This document shows positions 16,899 through 25,269 of a stretch of 43,212 nucleotides of DNA, in pieces. Made by a program: the position numbers and the translations under genes. The number at the start of each line of letters is the position of its first letter. The first letter of the stretch is position 1. Origin of the DNA: Bacteroidaceae bacterium. GTDB lineage: Bacteria; Bacteroidota; Bacteroidia; Bacteroidales; Bacteroidaceae. The stretch is from assembly GCA_017628845.1 (NCBI GenBank), contig JAGBYI010000111.1, positions 1 through 43,212 of the forward strand. The letters are read 5' to 3'. Under the pieces are notes generated by a model. It was not told the DNA's origin, did not search any database, and saw only the letters and a program-made list of their open reading frames with translations.

Positions 16899-17555
16899 AT
16901 GAAAAAGAAGATATTAACAGCTATCGTGTTTTCATTGGCGAGTATATGCTGTATGTCACAAACCTCTGACAAGGTTTATGTAGACGATTTCAATATAGAA
17001 CCGAAAGGGCTGCAGAACATTACTGTGAATATGGACAATCCGTACAACGTTTTCTGCGCATTTCAGTTTGACATGTACCTTCCTGAGGGTATCAGTGTTG
17101 CATTGAAAGAGTCAGGCGAGTTGGATGCCAGCTTGAACGTGCAGAGAAAAAAGGCTAATCATAGCCTGTCTGTAGAACGCATCAAGAACGGCTATTACCG
17201 TTTTGTTTGTTTTTCCATGACGAACAGTGCTTTCAGCGGACAAAAAGGCCCCATTGTAGATATCAAAGTGAAAGCTGACGGCTCTTTGTCAGACGGCGAA
17301 ACAGTGACAGGATGCATAGAGAACGTCATTCTTACAAAAAACAATGGACAGGATTTCAAACCAGGTAAGACCACCTTCAATATTAATGTAATGTCTGAAA
17401 CTGGCATTGACCAAATAAAAGGCATTGGCGAGGAAACAGAGGTCTACGACCTTAACGGAAACAGAATATACAATGTGAAAACTTTGAAGAATGGGGTATA
17501 TATCATAAACGGTCGTAAAACCTATATAACAGACAAGAAGCCCATTCGCCGTTAA
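16899..17555 (+). CDS. Exported protein with cohesin-like domain and secretion-tail-like C-terminus
   Basis: A 218-aa protein with a signal peptide (about 1-20). Residues 35-165 form a predicted beta-sandwich similar in pattern to the module before the dockerin of the upstream LRR protein: AFQFDMYLPEGI against AYQFDIILPIDI, GYYRFVCFS against NRYRFICLS, and IENVILTKNNG against LENIIFTQQDG. The C-terminus (VYDLNGNRIYNVKTLKNGVY) resembles the tail of many secreted Bacteroidetes proteins (Por/T9SS-like or surface anchoring). It probably works at the cell surface with the LRR protein, perhaps as its docking partner. That is inference from shared modules and gene order. A hairpin follows at 17591. 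Confidence 0.7.
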   Translation: MKKKILTAIVFSLASICCMSQTSDKVYVDDFNIEPKGLQNITVNMDNPYNVFCAFQFDMYLPEGISVALKESGELDASLNVQRKKANHSLSVERIKNGYYRFVCFSMTNSAFSGQKGPIVDIKVKADGSLSDGETVTGCIENVILTKNNGQDFKPGKTTFNINVMSETGIDQIKGIGEETEVYDLNGNRIYNVKTLKNGVYIINGRKTYITDKKPIRR

Positions 17556-17590
17556 TACCATGGCATGAAGTGCCGATATAATGTTAGATA

Positions 17591-17616
17591 AGAGGGTGTG
17601 CTGTGGCACACCCTCT
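17591..17616 (+). terminator. Hairpin after the LRR module, lacking a T-tract
   Basis: AGAGGGTGTGC (17591-17601) and GCACACCCTCT (17606-17616) form a perfect 11-bp stem with a TGTG loop. A typical terminator would continue with T residues, but the direct repeat copy B begins at 17618, so the T-tract seems to have been removed at the junction. Confidence 0.6.
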
Positions 17617-17617
17617 T

Positions 17618-17781
17618 GCTACGATGGAAACCTGCTTCTGAAGCTGGTAGAATCATACCGATAAGATACTATCTGCCAATAAAGTTGGATTAGTATTCCT
17701 CTCGCGACAGGAAGTCAGTATGCTATGCTCTTGCATTTTCGCTCACTTAATCGTACCCTTGATCTGCCGGTCGAAGGTACT
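17618..17781 (+). repeat. 164-bp direct repeat, copy B
   Basis: This is the partner of 11284-11447 (7 mismatches by eye, no gaps). It begins one base after the hairpin at 17591-17616 and runs into the promoter-repeat cluster of pepT. Confidence 0.9.
17619..17693 (+). pseudogene. 3' fragment of a TonB-C gene
   Basis: Read in the frame of the 10898 gene, this segment gives RWKPASEAGRIIPIRYYLPI followed by KLD and TAG, identical in protein to the end of the 153-aa TonB-C protein while the DNA differs silently at two codons. No start or upstream part exists. It is a gene-end remnant carried by direct repeat copy B. Confidence 0.8.
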
Positions 17782-17920
17782 CACGCTCGGAAGTAAAAAT
17801 AAAACATTATTTATTTTGTACTTCCCTCGCTTAATCGTACCTTTGACCGAGAGTCGAAGGTACTCACGTTCGGAAAATTGCAAACAAGTTTGCATTTTCG
17901 CTCACTTAATCGTACCTTTG
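17740..17920 (+). promoter_or_regulatory. Tandem repeat promoters upstream of pepT
   Basis: Three related boxes occur at 17740-17761 (TACCCTTG, degenerate), 17824-17845 and 17899-17920 (both TACCTTTG). Each has TTG or TTTG 19-20 nt upstream. The first two are followed by a palindrome of the GGTCGAAGGTAC type. Between them are two different hairpins: GAAGTA...TACTTC (about 17790-17823) and AAAATTGCAAAC/GTTTGCATTTT (about 17874-17898). The last box probably drives pepT, whose start lies 22 nt downstream. The rest of 17694-17942 holds no gene. Confidence 0.7.
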
Positions 17921-17942
17921 TGCGGAAGAATAACGTAAGAAC

Positions 17943-19193
17943 ATGGACAATATGAAAAAGGAAATAGTAGAAAGATTCTTGAAATATGTGAGTTTCGACA
18001 CCCAGTCAAGCGAGGAGGCTGAGGGCCGTTGTCCCAGTACGGAGAAACAACTGCGCTTGGCAGAATACCTGGTGGAGGAACTGAAGGAGATAGGCATGCA
18101 GGAGGTAGAGATGGATGCTCATGGCTATGTCTTTGCCACACTTCCAGCAAGCGAGGGTATGGAGGAAGTGCCTGTGGTGGGTTTCATTGCACACATGGAC
18201 ACCAGTCCCGACTGCTCGGGTGCTGATGTAAAGCCACGCATCATAGAGAACTACGATGGCACGGACATTGTGCTGGATGAGGCTGAAGGAATCCTGACAC
18301 GCGTCAGCCAGTTCCCCGAACTTTTGGAGCACAAGGGCGAGGACCTCATTGTTACCGATGGTCACACCCTGCTTGGTGCCGACGACAAGGCTGGTATAGC
18401 AGAGATAATGTCGGCAATGGCATACCTGTTGGCTCACCCCGAGGTGAAGCACGGCAAGGTGCGTGTGTGCTTCAATCCCGACGAGGAAATCGGCTGTGGT
18501 GCACATCTGTTTGATGTGGAGAAGTTCGGATGCCAGTGGGCATACACCATGGACGGCAGTGAGGTGGGCGAACTGGAGTATGAGAACTTCAATGCCGCCA
18601 GTGCCAAGATTGTGGTGAATGGCGTGAGCGTGCATCCCGGTTATGCCAAGGACAAGATGGTGAATGCCGCCCTGCTGGCCACGGAGTTTGCCCAGCAGAT
18701 GCCAGAGAACGAGGTGCCTGAGCGCACTACGGGTTACGAAGGCTTCTTCCACCTGTACCAGATGCAGGGTGGGGTAGAGCAGGCCACACTGACTTACATA
18801 ATCCGCGACCACAACACGCAGATGTTCCAGATGCGCAAGCGCCTCATCCTGGACATGTGCGAGAGGATGAACGACAAGTACGGTCATGGCACCTTCCTGC
18901 CCGAGGTGAAGGATACCTATTATAATATGCACACCCAGTTGGTGGACAAGCCTCATATCACCGAAATAGCCCTGCGTGCCATAGAGGAGGCATGCGGATT
19001 CTCAAAGGTGGTGCCTATCCGTGGCGGAACTGATGGTGCACAGCTTTCGTTCAAGGGTCTGCCCTGTCCCAACATTTTTGCCGGAGGACTGAACTTCCAC
19101 GGCCGACACGAGTTCCTGCCCATTCAAAGCATGGAGAAGGCCATGCAGACGGTGGTGAACATCTGCCGTATAGCTTCGGAGAAATACGTATAA
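17943..19193 (+). CDS. pepT: Peptidase T (tripeptide aminopeptidase)
   Basis: A cytosolic zinc aminopeptidase of family M20 that releases N-terminal residues from tripeptides. At 416 aa the length is normal. Metal-site motifs are visible: [11 protein letters not shown] (His84, Asp86), [28 protein letters not shown] and, near the end, [13 protein letters not shown]. The lid domain lies between about 205 and 320. The ATG at 17952 is an alternative start three codons in. It is driven by the repeat promoters just upstream and is followed after 33 nt by a TonB-C gene on the same strand. Confidence 0.96.
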   Translation: MDNMKKEIVERFLKYVSFDTQSSEEAEGRCPSTEKQLRLAEYLVEELKEIGMQEVEMDAHGYVFATLPASEGMEEVPVVGFIAHMDTSPDCSGADVKPRIIENYDGTDIVLDEAEGILTRVSQFPELLEHKGEDLIVTDGHTLLGADDKAGIAEIMSAMAYLLAHPEVKHGKVRVCFNPDEEIGCGAHLFDVEKFGCQWAYTMDGSEVGELEYENFNAASAKIVVNGVSVHPGYAKDKMVNAALLATEFAQQMPENEVPERTTGYEGFFHLYQMQGGVEQATLTYIIRDHNTQMFQMRKRLILDMCERMNDKYGHGTFLPEVKDTYYNMHTQLVDKPHITEIALRAIEEACGFSKVVPIRGGTDGAQLSFKGLPCPNIFAGGLNFHGRHEFLPIQSMEKAMQTVVNICRIASEKYV

Positions 19194-19226
19194 ATATAAA
19201 GCATACATAACAATAGTATAATACGC

Positions 19227-20096
19227 ATGAATATGAAAAGATTATTGCTATCTGTGCTCGTAGGCATGAGCATGCAGGTGGCGCACTCGCAGGAGGTTGG
19301 CGAGAGTTGGAAGATTTCATATATGGAGACAACAAGTGGAATGTATGCCGAGCGCGTGCTTAATCTTCCTCCTATGCAATCCGACAATACCATCGTCCTT
19401 GAAATGGACATAAATGGACAGATAGCCCAAAGGGGCGGAAATATGAAGGGGATTGGAAACATCGCATCCTGTTTAGAGACGCTGTGTCCGGCATATGTAT
19501 GTATAGTACATGATGCAACCGCTCCGATGGACTCGCTCAACAAGGTTGCGGATATCGTTCATGCCTATTTTGTGGAACACGCTTCCCAGGAGCATCCTGT
19601 ATTGTTCTATAAAAAGGAGATAGATTCTAGAAATATGCCTTACCAGAAGGTTGTTGATGCCTTTGAGAATTCACTGGACTTCTATGTAGGCAGACCCGTT
19701 CCTAAGTCATCTCTTAACTATGAGCCCAAGATGCTATATGACGGCAAACCTGCGGTAATACGCCCCGCTTTGATAATTCCGGCAGAGGTTGTAGGGAAGG
19801 TGGTTCCTGCTTCTTTTGATGGTGGCGACTATGCCCGTGATAAGTGGATAGCCGAGAATCTCCGTTATCCGGAAAAGTGCATGCGCAAGAAGGTGCAGGG
19901 GTTGGTGATGGTAGGTTGCCAGATAGGCCAGGACGGTAGTGTGACCGGTGTGAAGGTGATCCAAAGTCCGGACAAATCCCTTTCTAAGGAGGCTGTGCGT
20001 CTGGTGACGCAAATGCCCCGATGGATTCCCTCCAAGGTTGGTGGAGTGGCAGTAAAGTCGATGACAACAGTGCCCGTACAATTCAGGTTGAAGTGA
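19227..20096 (+). CDS. Exported TonB C-terminal domain protein (289 aa)
   Basis: A signal peptide (about 4-21, cut after AHS) is followed by an unrecognised N-terminal domain (about 22-180) and a TonB-C domain at about 195-289 (MVGCQIGQDGSVTGVKVIQS ... VRLVTQMPRWIPSKVGG). The YPEKCMRKKVQG segment before it is typical of the family. There is no Pro-rich spacer, so it may not be a classical energy transducer. It lies 33 nt after pepT and 43 nt before a radical SAM gene, probably in one transcript. No clear functional link among the three is visible. Confidence 0.78.
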   Translation: MNMKRLLLSVLVGMSMQVAHSQEVGESWKISYMETTSGMYAERVLNLPPMQSDNTIVLEMDINGQIAQRGGNMKGIGNIASCLETLCPAYVCIVHDATAPMDSLNKVADIVHAYFVEHASQEHPVLFYKKEIDSRNMPYQKVVDAFENSLDFYVGRPVPKSSLNYEPKMLYDGKPAVIRPALIIPAEVVGKVVPASFDGGDYARDKWIAENLRYPEKCMRKKVQGLVMVGCQIGQDGSVTGVKVIQSPDKSLSKEAVRLVTQMPRWIPSKVGGVAVKSMTTVPVQFRLK

Positions 20097-20139
20097 ACGA
20101 AGCCTGATTAGTGCCGTATCTGCAGACAAAGGACGGACA

Positions 20140-20982
20140 ATGATTTCCCGTTGCTACCTTGAAATAACCAACGTGTGCAATCTTGATTGCCTTTTCTGCC
20201 CCAAGACGGAGCGGAAGGGACGGACCATGTCTGTTGAGGAGTTTGATTTGCTTACAGACAGGTTGTCGGGCAGGATAAAGTTCTTGTATTTTCACCTGAT
20301 GGGCGAACCTCTTATGCACCGTCATCTGCCTGAGTTTGTCCGTATGTCAAAGGCAAAAGGCTTTATTCCGGTGCTGACAACAAACGGCACTCTTCTGGAC
20401 AGGGCCGGTGATGCCTTGTTGGAGGCTTTGCCCCACAAGGTGCAGATATCCTTGCACTCGCACGAAGGCAATGGAAAGGATGCACCCGAAGAGTACATGC
20501 GTCAGGTGATGACCTTCGCGCAGAAGGCAGCACAGTTGGGGGTGATTGTTGTCTTGCGGCTATGGAATCAGGGAGGTTACGACAAGGATAACGAGCGTCT
20601 CCTGGACTTGGCGTCAGAGTATGTGCCACGTCCGTGGACGGAGCGCTATGATGGATGGAAGATGTCGGATAATATATATCTGGAGTACGACCATATCTTC
20701 GAGTGGCCAGACGAAGAACTTGAAGCCATTGAGAAAGAGGAAGTTTTCTGCTATGCCCTGCGCAATCAGATTGGCGTACTCGTGGATGGTACGGTAGTTC
20801 CCTGTTGTCTGGACCATAATGGCAATGTTCCTCTGGGCAATCTCTTTCACCAGACTTTGGAGGAAGTGCTGGATTCCTCTCGTGCCCGTGCCCTTTATGA
20901 TGGTTTCACCCGCCATATTGCAACAGAACCTCTCTGTCAACGGTGCGGATATGCTGCCGTAACAAAGAGGTTCCGTAAATGA
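20140..20982 (+). CDS. Radical SAM protein with SPASM-like C-terminal domain
   Basis: The N-terminus has the radical SAM cluster motif CNLDCLFC (CxxxCxxC, residues 13-20) followed by HLMGEPLMH (a GEP-type motif) and VLTTNGTLL. The C-terminal region (about 205-275) has more cysteines (CYALRNQIGVLVDGTVVPCC and LCQRCGYA), the pattern of a SPASM domain binding an auxiliary 4Fe-4S cluster. Such enzymes often modify peptides or proteins, but no precursor peptide is visible nearby. At 280 aa it is compact. The substrate is unknown. It converges with nrdG. Confidence 0.87.
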   Translation: MISRCYLEITNVCNLDCLFCPKTERKGRTMSVEEFDLLTDRLSGRIKFLYFHLMGEPLMHRHLPEFVRMSKAKGFIPVLTTNGTLLDRAGDALLEALPHKVQISLHSHEGNGKDAPEEYMRQVMTFAQKAAQLGVIVVLRLWNQGGYDKDNERLLDLASEYVPRPWTERYDGWKMSDNIYLEYDHIFEWPDEELEAIEKEEVFCYALRNQIGVLVDGTVVPCCLDHNGNVPLGNLFHQTLEEVLDSSRARALYDGFTRHIATEPLCQRCGYAAVTKRFRK

Positions 20983-21017
20983 GGGAAAATAGGTGATTGT
21001 AGTTTGTTTCTATAGTC

Positions 21018-21518
21018 TTATCCCCTTCTCCACTCCACCACCTCGCCACTCCGAAGTGACTTCTGCACATCAATGAGCCTTTGGTTGGAAGAACCACGGA
21101 AAAGAAGGTCGGCATTGCGAAGCGACTGTATAAAGGGACCATCCACCAGAACGTCTATATTTTGCAACAGAGACATTACATGAACATTGCTCTCTGCCAG
21201 AAGACGCTCCCAGGTGTAGCCGGTATAGCACCAGATGGTCTTGTCCGTCTCGGCCTTTACCTTGCGTGCAAGTTCGGCACATCCCGCTGCCTGAAGCAAG
21301 GGATCGCCTCCGGACAGGGTAACATGGGCAAAGGGATCATTGACGATGACGCGCAGAAGGTCGTCAACGGAGAGTTCCTCTCCCCCGTTCTCATCCCACG
21401 ACTCGGGATTATGGCACCCAGGGCAATGATGGCGGCATCCCGCCAGGTAGATGCTCGTACGGAAACCGGGACCGTCCACCGTGGTATCTTCTAAAATATC
21501 AAGTACACGCAAGTTCAT
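21018..21518 (-). CDS. nrdG: Anaerobic ribonucleotide reductase activating protein
   Basis: NrdG is a radical SAM enzyme that makes the glycyl radical on NrdD under anoxic conditions. The cluster motif is CRHHCPGCHN (CxxxCxxC), preceded by DGPGFRTSIYLAGC and followed by LSGGDPLLQ. The frame can be extended upstream to 21650, but I start at the ATG at 21518 because MNLRVLDILEDTTVDGPGFR is the usual N-terminus, giving 166 aa. It lies 80 nt after nrdD on the same strand and is almost certainly co-transcribed. Confidence 0.95.
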   Translation of the reverse strand: MNLRVLDILEDTTVDGPGFRTSIYLAGCRHHCPGCHNPESWDENGGEELSVDDLLRVIVNDPFAHVTLSGGDPLLQAAGCAELARKVKAETDKTIWCYTGYTWERLLAESNVHVMSLLQNIDVLVDGPFIQSLRNADLLFRGSSNQRLIDVQKSLRSGEVVEWRRG

Positions 21519-21598
21519 TTCTGCAAGATAAAAAAGGCAGACAGACAGCACTCTGATGACATGCTTGGTCTGTCTGCTTGTATTACATATAAGGTATA

Positions 21599-23806
21599 TT
21601 ACTTGTGTATCACACGGTCGTTCAACTCTGCCAACTTGGCCTTGTTCCACCGGTCTGTGGTACCAACGAGGTAACCAGTGATGCGCTGGAGGCGGTCAAT
21701 GTTGTGGCTACCGCAGTTGGGGCACTCGTCCATTACCTTCTCGGCATTCTCATAACCACAATCCATGCAACGGTTGCGTGTGTGGTTCACAGAACCGTAA
21801 CCGATGTTGAACTTGTCCATCATGTCCACGATATTCATCACAGCCTCGGGGTTGTGTGTGGCATCGCCGTCTATCTCCACATAGAAGATGTGGCCACCGC
21901 CAGTGAGTGCATGATAGGGAGCCTCCACCTGAGCCTTGTGCAGTGCTGAACACTTGTAGTACACGGGCACGTGGTTAGAGTTTGTATAGTAGTCCTTGTC
22001 GGTAATGCCGGGAATGATGCCGAACTTCTTCTTGTCGAACTTGGTGAAACGGCCGGAAAGTCCCTCGGCAGGAGTTGCCAGCACACTATAGTTGTGCTGA
22101 TAGCGGTCGCAGAACTCCACCACACGGTCGCGCATGTAGGTAACTATCTTCAGACCCAGTTCCTGGCTCTCCTCGCTCTCGCCATGGTGCTTGCCAGTGA
22201 GAGCAATGAGGCACTCTGCCAGACCGATGAAACCGATACCCAGCGTACCCTGGTTGATGACAGGAGCGATGGTGTCGTTGGGCGAGAGGTTCTCGCTGCC
22301 TATCCACAAGCCGCGCATGAGCAAGGGGAACTGCTTGGCAAAGGCAGTCTTCTGGAACTCCATACGGTCGTGCAACTGCTGGGCGGTAACCTCCAGGAGG
22401 TTGTCCAGTTTTGCAAAGAAGGCTGCTATGCGGTCGTCCTTGTCCTTGATGTTCATGCACTCGATGGCAAGGCGCACGATGTTGATGGTAGAGAAAGAGA
22501 GGTTACCACGGCCGATACTGGTCTTGGGGCCGAAACGGTTCTCGAACACACGGGTACGGCATCCCATGGTGGCGCACTCGTACTTGTAGCGCTCGGGGTC
22601 GTTGATGTCCCACTTCTCATGATAGTTGTAGGGAGCGTCCAGGTTGATAAAGTTGGGGAAGAAACGACGGGCTGTTACCTGACAAGCATACTTGTAGAGG
22701 TCGTAGTTGCGGTCGGTGGGCAGATAGCTCACACCACGCTTCTTCTTCCAAATCTGGATGGGGAAGATGGCTGTCTCGCCATTACCCACACCCTCGTAGG
22801 TGCTCTTCAGCAACTCACGGATAATGCAACGGCCCTCGGCACTGGTGTCGGTACCGTAGTTGATAGAAGAGAATACCACCTGATTACCACCACGGGAGTG
22901 GATGGTGTTCATATTGTGGATAAATGCCTCCATGGACTGGTGTACGCGCTCCACGGTCTTGTTGATGGCATGCTGGCGCACACGCTCACGGCCTACCAGG
23001 CCTGTGAGGGGAGTATCTATGAAGTCCTCGATGTCGCTATTGTACAGTTCGCTATAGTCCTCGGCATTGAGGTCTTCCAGCACCTTCACCTCCTCTATGA
23101 AACTCTTGCGCACATAGGGGGCCAGATAGAAGTCGAAGGCAGGGATCGCCTGACCGCCATGCATCTCGTTCTGCACGGTCTCCATGCTGATACAGCCCAG
23201 AATAGAAGCAGTCTCGATGCGCTTGGCAGGACGGCTCTCGCCATGGCCGGCCTGGAAACCGTACTTGAGGATACGGTCCAAGGGGTGCTGCACGCAGGTC
23301 AGCGACTTGGTGGGATAGTAGTCCTTGTCGTGAATGTGCAGATAGTTGTTCTTCACGGCATCCTTCACATCTTCGCTCAGCAGGTAGTCGTCCACGAAGG
23401 GCTTTGTTGTCTCGCTGGAGAACTTCATCATCATGCCGGCAGGGGTGTCGGCGTTCATGTTGGCGTTCTCACGGGTAACATCGTTGTTCTTGATGTTGAT
23501 AATCTCCAGGAAGATATCGCGGGTCTTGGCCTTGCGGGCAATAGTACGGGCACTGCGGTACTTGATGTAGATCTTGGCAACGTCGGGGCGGCTGGACTTC
23601 ATCAGCTCGTCCTCTACCATATCCTGGATTTCCTCCACGGTCATCTGCGACTTGCCGCGGATGCTCACACGGTCGGTAATCTTCACTATCAACTCGCTGT
23701 CCTCACCTGTCTCGGTGGTAAGCATTGCCTTACGGATGGCGGCACCTATCTTCTGTTCGTTGAAACCAACGATGCGTCCGTCGCGCTTTACTACTGTCTG
23801 TATCAT
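21599..23806 (-). CDS. nrdD: Anaerobic ribonucleoside-triphosphate reductase
   Basis: The class III reductase makes dNTPs from NTPs without oxygen. The 735-aa protein has an N-terminal ATP-cone domain (about 4-95, KRDGRIVGFNEQKIGAAIR), the ten-stranded barrel, a C-terminal zinc site (Cys680, Cys683, Cys695, Cys698: CMDCGY and CPNCGS) and the glycyl radical loop RITGYLVG with the radical Gly at about 711. All key residues seem present. A good promoter lies at 23898-23928. nrdG follows. Confidence 0.97.
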   Translation of the reverse strand: MIQTVVKRDGRIVGFNEQKIGAAIRKAMLTTETGEDSELIVKITDRVSIRGKSQMTVEEIQDMVEDELMKSSRPDVAKIYIKYRSARTIARKAKTRDIFLEIINIKNNDVTRENANMNADTPAGMMMKFSSETTKPFVDDYLLSEDVKDAVKNNYLHIHDKDYYPTKSLTCVQHPLDRILKYGFQAGHGESRPAKRIETASILGCISMETVQNEMHGGQAIPAFDFYLAPYVRKSFIEEVKVLEDLNAEDYSELYNSDIEDFIDTPLTGLVGRERVRQHAINKTVERVHQSMEAFIHNMNTIHSRGGNQVVFSSINYGTDTSAEGRCIIRELLKSTYEGVGNGETAIFPIQIWKKKRGVSYLPTDRNYDLYKYACQVTARRFFPNFINLDAPYNYHEKWDINDPERYKYECATMGCRTRVFENRFGPKTSIGRGNLSFSTINIVRLAIECMNIKDKDDRIAAFFAKLDNLLEVTAQQLHDRMEFQKTAFAKQFPLLMRGLWIGSENLSPNDTIAPVINQGTLGIGFIGLAECLIALTGKHHGESEESQELGLKIVTYMRDRVVEFCDRYQHNYSVLATPAEGLSGRFTKFDKKKFGIIPGITDKDYYTNSNHVPVYYKCSALHKAQVEAPYHALTGGGHIFYVEIDGDATHNPEAVMNIVDMMDKFNIGYGSVNHTRNRCMDCGYENAEKVMDECPNCGSHNIDRLQRITGYLVGTTDRWNKAKLAELNDRVIHK

Positions 23807-23831
23807 ACTGGGGGCTTGTTTTGTGTGTTTC

Positions 23832-23850
23832 TATTATATATAAGGTGTAT
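23832..23850 (-). repeat. 19-bp leader motif, copy before nrdD
   Basis: The minus-strand sequence ATACACCTTATATATAATA lies 26-44 nt before the nrdD start. The identical 19-mer lies 28-46 nt before lemA (36035-36053), and a copy with two differences lies at 21581-21599 between nrdD and nrdG. Confidence 0.7.
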
Positions 23851-23897
23851 TTCTCTCGCTCTTCCGACGCCTTTCCGAAAAGCGCGAAAAAGTGTTG

Positions 23898-23928
23898 CAA
23901 ATATACGATAATAGACAATACGAGACAA
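23898..23928 (-). promoter_or_regulatory. Promoter of nrdDG
   Basis: On the minus strand, TTG at 23928-23926 and TATATTTG at 23905-23898 are separated by 20 nt. The leader to nrdD would be about 85 nt. The remaining DNA to 24252 is AT-rich and shows no gene. Confidence 0.7.
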
Positions 23929-24252
23929 GAATTTCAAGAAAAAACTTCGCCAATTTAGCAAACTTTTTAAGCGCCCAGAAAACAAAAGTTATCCACTTCA
24001 TTTTGTAACATACTGATTTTCAATAACGATTTCTCTTTGGTTAAAGAAAAAGTTTTCCAAATGCTCGTTTCTTGCCCTATTTATCTCTGAACATCAGCAT
24101 ATTAGGTTGCCGTTATATTGCTCTGCGCCTCCAAAAGCCGCATATTGGCAGTATATTGAGTGTAACTATGCCACTTTAGGAGAAACTCGCAGACAAGTTC
24201 GACCTTTGGTCTTAGAAACTCACCCTCGGCATAAAAAGTAGACTTTTTTCTG

Positions 24253-24302
24253 CTCTCGTTTAATCGTTTCTTTGGTATTTTTCTCACTTATTCGTACCTT
24301 TG
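24253..24302 (+). promoter_or_regulatory. Paired promoter repeat boxes before the coiled-coil gene
   Basis: Two boxes of the dispersed family occur: 24253-24274 (ending CGTTTCTTTG) and 24283-24302 (CTCACTTATTCGTACCTTTG). The TTTG of the first (24271-24274) lies 20 nt before TACCTTTG of the second (24295-24302). This matches the distal pair in front of dnaG almost position by position. Confidence 0.7.
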
Positions 24303-24342
24303 TACGCAAATAGCAATACACACAAGGAAAACACATTGCACT

Positions 24343-25218
24343 ATGAACAAAAAGGTAATATTGATTGCCGCATCAGCGGTATGCATCGTGCTTATCGGCG
24401 TACTCATCTACATGAACACACAGATGAAGGCTCGCCAGGAGGAAAACGAGCAGATGATAGAGGTCCTGAAGATGGACAAGGCAGAAATGGAGAACGAGTA
24501 CGAGCAGTTTGCCATGCAGTACAACGAGATGATGGCACAGATCAATAACGACTCGCTCATCAACCAGCTTTCCATCGAGCAGGAGCGCGTGCAGAAACTG
24601 CTTGCCGAACTGAAGCAGACAAAGGCCGACAATGCCCGCGAGATAATGCGTCTGAAGAAGGAGCTGGCCACCCTGCGTGCCATACTGAAGGACTACGTCA
24701 TGCAGATTGACTCGCTGAACCGCGAGAACATGGCACTGAAGGTGGACAACGACAAGCTGCGCAACCAGAATCAGCAGGCACAGGCCCACATCACCGACCT
24801 TTCCACCGAGAAGGAGCAGTTGGTGGAAAAGGTGGCCATTGCCAGCCAGTTGAATGCTACAGGCATATATGTTGAAGCGCAGAACAAGCGCGGCAAGGAC
24901 ACTAAGAAAATCAGCAAGGCCAAGAAATTCGTCATTTCCTTTAACCTGGCCCGCAACGTTACTACCGAGACGGGCATGCGCTTCGTGTATGTGCGCATTG
25001 CCACACCAACAGGTGCCGTCCTCACAAACGGAGGAACCTTCCTGTACGAGAACCGCGAGCTGCAATACAGCATAGCCAAGGAGGTTGAGTACACAGGCGA
25101 GGAACTGCCCGTAACCGTGTACTGGGATATTGCCGAAACTCTCTCGGCCGGCGGATACCGTGTGGATATCTTCTGCGACGGACAGAACATCGGCAGTACA
25201 ACCTTTGACATGAAATAG
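24343..25218 (+). CDS. Membrane-anchored coiled-coil protein (hypothetical)
   Basis: The 291-aa protein has one N-terminal transmembrane helix (about 5-24), then a long coiled coil (about 28-170) rich in Glu, Gln, Lys and Leu, and a C-terminal beta-rich domain (about 185-291; KKFVISFNLARNVTTETGMR, then FVYVRIATPTGAVL). The domain would be outside the cytoplasm if the helix acts as a signal anchor. The layout is seen in Bacteroidales hypothetical proteins, but I know no function. It has a strong promoter of the repeat family and ends in a GC-rich palindromic stretch before trmB. Confidence 0.75.
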   Translation: MNKKVILIAASAVCIVLIGVLIYMNTQMKARQEENEQMIEVLKMDKAEMENEYEQFAMQYNEMMAQINNDSLINQLSIEQERVQKLLAELKQTKADNAREIMRLKKELATLRAILKDYVMQIDSLNRENMALKVDNDKLRNQNQQAQAHITDLSTEKEQLVEKVAIASQLNATGIYVEAQNKRGKDTKKISKAKKFVISFNLARNVTTETGMRFVYVRIATPTGAVLTNGGTFLYENRELQYSIAKEVEYTGEELPVTVYWDIAETLSAGGYRVDIFCDGQNIGSTTFDMK

Positions 25219-25269
25219 CAGGAGCAAGACCTGGCGAAAGCAAAACAGCCATCCCGAGCACCCAAAAGA

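Noticed and set aside
20140-20982. RiPP biosynthesis locus around the radical SAM/SPASM gene
   Set aside because: No small precursor-like frame, peptidase or exporter specific to it is visible next to the gene; pepT is a general peptidase.
21971-23911. 646-aa plus-strand frame antisense to nrdD
   Set aside because: It mirrors the nrdD codon pattern (His/Val/Leu-rich antisense translation) and has no domain. It is a shadow of a GC-biased gene.
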